This document shows, piece after piece, positions 7,396 to 9,054 of a stretch of DNA of 9,054 nt; positions within the stretch are counted from its first letter, which is position 1, and each line of letters opens with the position of its first letter. The stretch lies in the NCBI GenBank assembly GCA_030682755.1, contig JAUXNR010000873.1, forward strand, positions 1 to 9,054. Direction: 5' to 3'. This stretch comes from Flavobacterium sp. Its GTDB lineage: Bacteria > Bacteroidota > Bacteroidia > Flavobacteriales > Flavobacteriaceae. The notes under the pieces were generated by a model that was given only the letters and a program-made list of their open reading frames with translations, was not told the origin of the DNA and made no database searches. The position numbers and the translations under genes are program-made.

Positions 7396-8843
7396 TTCCT
7401 TTTAAGTACTCCTAAAAGCACATTTTTTTCATTTCGATACACAAAATAAACAAAAACGAGTAGCACTCCTAAACCAACAAAATAATTTTCTCTGAAACCA
7501 TAAAAATAAATGGCGGAAAAAAGAATTGACAAACCTAAATAGCCTCCAATTTTTTTCATGTCATATGGAATTGGATAGTATCTATTTCCAAGAACATAAG
7601 AGATTAACATCATGGAACCATATGCTGCAATCGTAGCAATTGCAGAGCCAACATAGCTTAAATATTTGATTAGAATGAAGTTTAAAACTAAAGTTACTAT
7701 CGCTCCAACAATTGAAATGTAGGCTCCCATTTTGGTTCTGTCGGTCAACTTGTACCATACGGAAAGATTGGTGTAAATTCCCAAAAAGAAATTGGCCAAA
7801 ACAATTAATGGAACCACTTTCATGGCCGACCAATACTCACTGTTAGGAATAAGTAAAACTTTTATAATGTCGGCAAAAACAATAACCGTTAATGAAATCA
7901 ACGAACCAAAAATTACAAAATACTTGGTTACATCGGCATATGCTTTAGGAGCATTTTCGTTTTTTGCATAACTAAAAAAGAAGGGCTCAATTCCTAGAGT
8001 GTAAGCCGTTCTGAACAAGACCATAAACAAACCTATTTTATAACAAGCCGCATAAGCTCCAATTTCTGATTTGCTGACATTTAGAAACTTTAAAAGAATT
8101 TTATCAAAATGTTCGTTAATGGCAAAAGCTAAACCTGCAATTAAAATGGGGAATCCATATCGAAGCATTTTCTTCCACAATTGTGTGTCAAAATGCCATT
8201 GAATATGCAGATAATTGGGAATAAGAACAAGTAACGTAAGTAAACTGGCAATTATATTCGCTACAAAAATATAGCCTATTTGAAAGTTTTCAATATAAAT
8301 ACTCGCTAAAAAACTATCGGGATTTGTTGCTGCAATCTTTGGTAAAAAGAGCAGGAAAAAAATATTCAGTCCAAGATTTACAAGTACATTTCCAATTTTA
8401 ATTATGGCATAAATAAATGGGCGTTGGTATGCTCTCAGTTTAGAAAAAGGAATGATTACCAACGCATCTAATACCAAGATCCAAATGGTATAGGTTATGA
8501 ATTCTACATCAATTCCTGACAATTTTGCAATGGTATTTCTGAACAACATAAAAGCTACCAAGAAAAGAATTGAGGACCAAAATATCGAAATTGTTGATGT
8601 TCCGATTACTGCTTTTTTATCTTCGTGGGTATTATAAAACCTAAAAAATGCGGTTTCCATTCCGTAAGCTAAAACGACATTAAAAAATACCATCCACGAA
8701 AAAATGATGGAAACCTCACCATAAGCTGCCGTATCTAAAACATCGGTATACAAACGCACCAATAAAAAACTCAACATTCTGGGAAGCACAGTGGCTAACC
8801 CATAAATGGCAGTTTGTTTAAAAAGTGATTTGTAAAGTCCCAA
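7392..8843 (-). CDS. Wzx-like polysaccharide flippase (MATE/MOP superfamily)
   Basis: This 483-residue integral inner-membrane protein has about 14 predicted hydrophobic helices. Approximate positions are 10-30, 42-62, 86-103, 116-135, 145-168, 190-212, 229-247, 262-285, 306-330, 339-360, 373-393, 398-416, 432-450 and 455-470. Helix number, length and the N-terminus (FKQTAIYGLATVLPRMLSFL) fit the polysaccharide biosynthesis / lipid-linked oligosaccharide flippase family, which moves undecaprenyl-linked glycans across the membrane for O-antigen, capsule or exopolysaccharide assembly. The start is TTG at 8843: there is no in-frame ATG between the upstream in-frame stop and this codon, and the next methionine (about residue 23) would remove most of the first helix. 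The gene lies 38 bases downstream of another - strand gene and is probably in its operon. The substrate cannot be told from sequence, and no glycosyltransferases are visible in the window. Confidence 0.9.
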   Translation of the reverse strand: MGLYKSLFKQTAIYGLATVLPRMLSFLLVRLYTDVLDTAAYGEVSIIFSWMVFFNVVLAYGMETAFFRFYNTHEDKKAVIGTSTISIFWSSILFLVAFMLFRNTIAKLSGIDVEFITYTIWILVLDALVIIPFSKLRAYQRPFIYAIIKIGNVLVNLGLNIFFLLFLPKIAATNPDSFLASIYIENFQIGYIFVANIIASLLTLLVLIPNYLHIQWHFDTQLWKKMLRYGFPILIAGLAFAINEHFDKILLKFLNVSKSEIGAYAACYKIGLFMVLFRTAYTLGIEPFFFSYAKNENAPKAYADVTKYFVIFGSLISLTVIVFADIIKVLLIPNSEYWSAMKVVPLIVLANFFLGIYTNLSVWYKLTDRTKMGAYISIVGAIVTLVLNFILIKYLSYVGSAIATIAAYGSMMLISYVLGNRYYPIPYDMKKIGGYLGLSILFSAIYFYGFRENYFVGLGVLLVFVYFVYRNEKNVLLGVLKRK

Positions 8844-8881
8844 AGTGGCTGATGAATTTATTTTGCAATCAACAAAATTAA

Positions 8882-9054
8882 CTATTTATTTGACTTTTCG
8901 GTCACGTTAGTGAATTTGTAGTGGTTTATTTTGCCGTTTTGGGTGAATTCTAAAACAGCTTCGGCAGAATTTAATTGAAATCGTTGTTTTTGAGGAATAG
9001 GTGGTAGATTTCCATATTCATTTTCAGGATTTACATCGAGAATTAAATCCGTTT
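8882..9054 (-). CDS. Unidentified protein, C-terminal fragment
   Basis: A - strand frame is open from the right edge to a TAG stop at 8882-8884, giving the last 57 or so codons of a gene whose start lies outside the window. The readable part begins TDLILDVNPENEYGN, continues with a proline-rich turn (LPPIPQKQRF) and ends with alternating polar and hydrophobic residues (AEAVLEFTQNGKINHYKF, then NVTEKSNK), suggesting beta strands. The other two - strand frames are closed by stops near the edge, which supports this frame. It has no membrane segment. I do not recognise the family. It sits 38 bases upstream of the flippase gene on the same strand, so the two are probably co-transcribed. Confidence 0.6.
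   Translation of the reverse strand, partial: TDLILDVNPENEYGNLPPIPQKQRFQLNSAEAVLEFTQNGKINHYKFTNVTEKSNK

Noticed and set aside
7582..7833. Second - strand frame inside the flippase gene
   Set aside because: It is a shifted-frame shadow of the flippase with an implausible residue composition (rich in Cys, Trp, Asn and Ser).

Overview
The window looks like a chromosomal segment from a member of the Bacteroidota, most likely Flavobacteriaceae and close to Flavobacterium. The evidence is a strongly AT-rich composition, A-rich leaders in place of Shine-Dalgarno sequences before the start codons, and proteins that resemble Flavobacterium families. This assignment comes from reading the sequence, not from a database search.

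Three genes on the + strand fill the left four fifths. First is the C-terminal part of a membrane-anchored OB-fold protein of the YqiJ/DUF1449 type (1-327, cut by the left edge). It is followed after 39 bases by a long flotillin of the YqiK type (367-2379). After a 141-base gap holding a strong AT-rich hairpin comes a very large 1602-residue AAA+ ATPase of the DUF3686 group, usually labelled 'DNA repair ATPase' (2521-7329). The OB-fold and flotillin pair is a recognised membrane partnership (YqiJ-YqiK). Here it sits directly upstream of the ATPase, which suggests a membrane-associated ATP-driven module. The repair label is not supported by anything else in the window.

The right part is a converging transcription unit on the - strand. 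A 14-helix Wzx/MATE-like polysaccharide flippase (7392-8843, apparent TTG start) lies 38 bases downstream of the end of an unidentified gene (8882-9054, cut by the right edge). The two units meet tail to tail in a 62-base gap. No RNA genes, mobile elements, CRISPR arrays or long DNA repeats were seen. The most interesting content is the OB-fold/flotillin/giant ATPase set.
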